From Didymodactylos carnosus (Eukaryota; Rotifera; Eurotatoria; Philodinida; Philodinidae): DNA of 21,827 bases. The first letter of the stretch is position 1. Each line of letters opens with the position of its first letter. The stretch covers positions 1-21,827 of the forward strand of contig CAJNOQ010003002.1 of the NCBI GenBank assembly GCA_905250885.1, written 5' to 3'. The notes beneath the pieces were generated by a model. The model did not search any database. It saw nothing but the letters and a program-made list of their open reading frames with translations, and was not told the DNA's origin. Made by a program: the position numbers and the translations under genes. Shown here one piece after another: positions 18,655 to 21,827 of this stretch.

Positions 18655-19486
18655 TTCTTAAGAAGTTAACAGCGTTTTTTTCCCCAAACAAAATGATGGT
18701 GCAAATGAAAAGATTGTTTGCTCTTTTGCTAACTATTTGTGCTCATTGATGAAGTTTCTTTCTTTATTGTTGTTCTCACAGGTATCAAATTTTTAAATAA
18801 AAGAACGTAAATATAAGTCTTCCTTATCAAAGGTTATAAAAAATTGAGTAGACGAAGACAGATGTTTTTCTTTCCTGTTTTCACATGAAAATTTCCAACT
18901 TCTTCTACAGCTGAAGAGAAAACAAACACCCTTCAGGCGATCTTTTTTAATGAAAAGAGAGAACCTCTCTTTTTTTAACGTGAAAAAACTGCTATTTGTC
19001 GATAACAACAGTTGCACTTGTTTTTATATTAAATACGGATCAAGTTTCTTGATAGAATTATAATACTATAGAATGAAAAAAAACATTATTTAACGTGATC
19101 AATGGCCTTCAGTTTGGCTGTCTGTTTACTGCATGGCACAATGAAAGAGAGGTGCAAGATGCGAGGAAACAAATCAATCCTAATTTGTATAACGAAGAAA
19201 TGGAGAAAGAAATATCAAAGAATATGAACAATATGGATAAGTTTATGTTGAATATACATATGAGTTTCTTGCTCTATTTTTAACTATGAGTAGTTCTTCA
19301 TTTGCTCGCTGAATACTTTTTCCATTAGGAGATACGCTCAATAGGATAGAAAAAGAAGGATATGGGCATGTTCTTTTTTTCGAAAAGTTAAACTCTTTTT
19401 TAATTTTTTCTTTTATGAAGAAACGTGTAGTACAGACAAAGCTTATCTAGAAATTTATAAGGTAGCATGCACTTCAGGAGGTCGTT
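18655..19486. other. Upstream flank of the large ART/TPR gene
   Basis: This should contain its promoter, but no firm TATA or initiator element can be named. A plus-strand ORF (19095-19283) gives a charged peptide ('REVQDARKQINPNLYNEEME') with somewhat protein-like composition but no known family; it is listed here rather than as a gene. The string TTTAACGTGAAAA occurs near 18977 and also near 6785. Confidence 0.3.
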
Positions 19487-20094
19487 AGGGATGGCAGAGT
19501 TAGGGACCCAGCAGAATTGAACAATGATGTCTACGTGCTTCTAAACATTCAATTCTATTACGATCCAAATTCTATTCCAATTCTGCTTAACTTGATTAGT
19601 CTACTTATTTTTCCAATGATGAGACAGAATTGAATGTTTAGAAGTACGTACACCGATCAAGTTAAGCAGAACTGAATTGAGTGGCGCAGCATGAGAGTGA
19701 GTAGGAAATAAAACATTTCGGATCGCAACCGAATGTTTTTATAAACCATGCGAGGTCAAAACCTCCAATTCTAACACATCATTCTTCAATTCTACTGGAG
19801 CTAAGTTCAATTCTATCTCAATTCTGCTGACAAGGATTCAATTCTGCTTAACTTGATCGGTCTATGTACTTGTAAACATTCAATTCTGTCTCATCATTGG
19901 AAAAGTAAGTAGACTAATTAAGTTAAGCAGAATTGAATATTTTCACAGCAGAATTGAAATACAATTTTACTTAGATCGTAATAGAATTGAATGTTTAGAA
20001 GCACATAGACATCGTTGTTCAATTCTGCTGGGTCCATATTCAGTTCTGCTGTATAGAAGTAGAATTCTAGAATTGTAGGAACTCTGCCATCCCT
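19487..20094. mobile_element. Foldback-type non-autonomous DNA element with long inverted arms
   Basis: Both ends read AGGGATGGCAGAGTT inward (19487-19501 and the reverse complement of 20080-20094), identical over 15 bp. The right arm then has about 45 extra bases. After that the arms agree over nearly 60 bp with two mismatches (19508-19565 against about 19973-20034), and further matching blocks with indels run to about 19680 and 19850. Around 14 copies of AGCAGAATTGAA-like units in both orientations fill the element. No transposase ORF and no clear target duplication are seen. The terminal AGGGATGG recalls hAT-type ends. Confidence 0.7.
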
Positions 20095-20399
20095 CGCCAC
20101 CGATTTTTCCTTTTCAGCTTTTGTCAAGGGTTGAGCAATGAAATTTTTTCCTTCAACAGACCTAGTTATCGAGTTTCCGCGGGAAAAGTTTCGGATCGAT
20201 TGGCTCTATAGATCTATAGAACTGTTCCAAAGAACGTTTTCAGGTTTTTTTATCGCCTCACACAATTTAAGCTACAAAGATGATGGGCACTTTTGTTTTC
20301 TTTTTATGTGGCTACAAAAAAAAAAAGATAAAAATGTTTTTCTTTGGGATAACCTTTTTTTAATACTTGTAATAGAAAAAATGTTGCGGTACTTCACCA
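20095..20399. other. Spacer between foldback and CACTA-like elements
   Basis: AT-rich. It includes CTATAGATCTATAG near 20205-20218, a perfect 14-bp palindrome. The long plus-strand ORF from 20138 runs through into the CACTA-like element and has biased, transmembrane-like composition; it is not accepted as a gene. Confidence 0.3.
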
Positions 20400-21049
20400 C
20401 ACTAGTCGACGTTCTTGTGAGTATTCTTGCAAGATTCTTGTTTCTTGGCATTTCAGACAAGAAACTTGTAAAATATTTTACATGTATTTTTATCACAAGA
20501 ATCTTGCAGGAAATCGTTTTCTTGTGAGTTCATACAAGAATCGCGAGACGGATTCTTGTCTGAATTGACAAGAATGCGATTTTCTGCAGGATTCTTGATC
20601 CATTTTTTCCTGTAAGAATCTTGTCTTGTAATTCTTAAAAGAATCTTGCAAACAAAAAGAATGCACATATAATCCATTTTTTCTCATTTCTTTTCATGTA
20701 TGTGGGAGCTGGATGCTCTTATGCCAATACAGACACATATAAAGACTCGATTGTCTCTCGACAAGAATCTTATGAGATCTAAAGGAATTTTTACAAACAT
20801 TTATGTGTTGTATTGAACTATCTTATGTAACTTATATTTAACACTGGAATTGGCAAAAGAAATTGGTGATTTTGTCGCCAACGACTCTTGCCATTTCAGA
20901 CAAGAATCTTTAACGAAAAAAAATGAAAAATCAATAAAAAATTAAAAGAAGAATCTTGTCTGATCTGTCAAGACAAAATCGAAGATTCCTGTCTGAAATA
21001 GCAAGCGACAAGAATCTTGCAAGAATACCCACAAGAACATCGACCAGTG
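20400..21049. mobile_element. CACTA-like (EnSpm) non-autonomous element with repeated AAGAATCTTG sites
   Basis: The left end begins CACTAGTCGACGTTCTTGTG (20400) and the inverted right end CACTGGTCGATGTTCTTGTG (21049), two differences in 20. The match continues imperfectly for about 65 bp through GTATTCTTGCAAGATTCTTG and TTTCAGACA. Starting with CACTA/CACTG and having many short subterminal inverted motifs fits the CACTA superfamily. About 13 copies of the self-complementary-type unit CAAGAATCTTG or near variants are spread over the element. The possible target duplication is only CA (20398-20399 and 21050-21051), so it is weak. There is no transposase, and the element is 650 bp long. Confidence 0.6.
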
Positions 21050-21411
21050 CATGAGTAAAGTAAACGATTTTTATACATGTCTTTTCTTTCGTTCTCGAAC
21101 ATTCGGGAGGGTTGCATATTCAGATAAACAGAATAGATTAAAATATTCATCTAATACTAGAATAAAATTATTGTTTTCTGCCCTGATTTTTCTACTTTTC
21201 AGCAGATAACTAAGTTATTTTTTATTTAAAAAAAAGTAGATTCTATAATATATAAACGAGAAACTTATCTTTCCATTGTAGATAAAATCCACGTGGTCAG
21301 CATGGCCCGTTGAATATTTTTGTCGTTTTTATAAATCAAATAACAATGTAAAGTAAGTTATATTTAACTATCTTTGTTATAGTTAATTTGATTTATCGAT
21401 CTATTCAGATC
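21050..21411. other. Spacer and probable 5' untranslated exon/intron of the next gene
   Basis: AAA|GTAAGT near 21352 and CTATTCAG ending at 21408 would define a 50-60 bp intron directly upstream of the ATG at 21412, matching the intron sizes elsewhere in the window. Upstream of the donor the frame is closed, so that exon would be untranslated. Confidence 0.35.
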
Positions 21412-21508
21412 ATGGCATTGTCATACATTCCTATTGCTCTCCATGATTTGGAGCTCAATCCCCCCAAACATATATTATTTGACCCGGATGAAGAGTTTAA
21501 TTCAAAAG
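21412..21508 (+). CDS. Probable first coding exon of an unassigned gene
   Basis: ATG at 21412, three bases after a CTATTCAG acceptor, opens a frame encoding 32 residues that start 'MALSYIPIALHDLELN' and end 'FDPDEEFNSK'. It then meets a donor AAAAG|GTATGA at 21509 in phase 1. Without splicing, the frame would stop after 12 more residues. No signal peptide and no known motif is seen. The next exon is uncertain; candidate acceptors (CTTAAG near 21580, ATCAG near 21588) lead into frames too short to judge before the window ends. The identity of the gene is unknown. Confidence 0.4.
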
Positions 21509-21827
21509 GTATGAATCAACTGTTTAAATATTTGACTATTTAAGAAAAAAAGGTATAAGTTCACTTTATGGGGAACTTAAGGAATCAGATTTTGGCTATT
21601 CCATCGTAAAGATCATCACTTAAAATCTATGAATTGACAAAAGAAAGTTGGCGGCAAACACTCAAAACCCACAAAAAATTCGATTTACTCTCATTAGTGC
21701 CTGAGGGGACCAAAGGCACAAATTTTTGACAAAATTTTTTTTCTGCTAAATATACATCACTGAACTCAGTTTCGTACGTAGATTACGAATATAGTATTGG
21801 TTTTGAATAGAAATTCAAAAATTTCGC
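21509..21827. other. Right-hand end of window, no gene assigned
   Basis: Probably intron and later exons of the gene starting at 21412, but no exon could be fixed. A small inverted repeat GTGCCT...AGGCAC lies near 21698-21720. Confidence 0.3.

Noticed and set aside
20138-20527. 129-residue plus-strand ORF
   Set aside because: It runs from spacer into the CACTA-like element, has biased hydrophobic composition from repeat sequence, and shows no domain.
21698-21720. GTGCCT...AGGCAC inverted repeat
   Set aside because: Only six paired bases; expected by chance.

Overview
This looks like a piece of an AT-rich animal genome, most likely a bdelloid rotifer (Adineta/Rotaria type). That is an inference from gene families typical of bdelloids: a protein joining ADP-ribosyltransferase (ART) and TPR modules, a RING/TRAF-zinc-finger/coiled-coil/MATH-type gene, a retroelement env-like gene of the baculovirus-F type, short GT-AG introns (about 50-90 bp), and many small DNA transposons. 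No bacterial operon features are present.

Layout. 1-221 is the 3' end of a medium-chain oxidoreductase gene (+). 882-3188 (-) is a decayed env/F-type fusion glycoprotein gene with several in-frame stops; no gag-pol is visible beside it. 3189-5075 holds small coding remnants and a perfect 17-bp-arm hairpin. 5076-6643 (+) is a four-exon TRAF-like gene broken by a frameshift and by an internal duplication, with its MATH domain lost. 6644-9200 is mostly non-coding, with a tRNA-like sequence in the spacer of an inverted repeat. 9461-10681 is a non-autonomous hAT-type element with 8-bp target duplications and a second hAT-like element nested inside it. 11102-11365 (-) is a fragment of a non-LTR retrotransposon reverse transcriptase.

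12780-14475 (-) is a probable spliced gene related to the N-terminal domain of the large gene that follows; its long intron seems to hold a TIR element. 15601-18654 (-) is the best-supported gene: a single 1017-residue ORF with two ART modules, each followed by TPRs. The first ART module has lost the motif-I Arg and the second has lost the first Glu of ExE, so neither keeps the full R-S-ExE signature. 19487-20094 is a foldback element, 20400-21049 is a CACTA-like MITE, and a probable first coding exon of another gene lies at 21412-21508 (+).

Overall, a few intact genes sit among a dense set of decayed transposon-derived pieces. The two minus-strand ART/TPR-family genes are neighbours and probably paralogues. 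Exon boundaries come from reading frame, phase and GT-AG signals only; no alignments were run.
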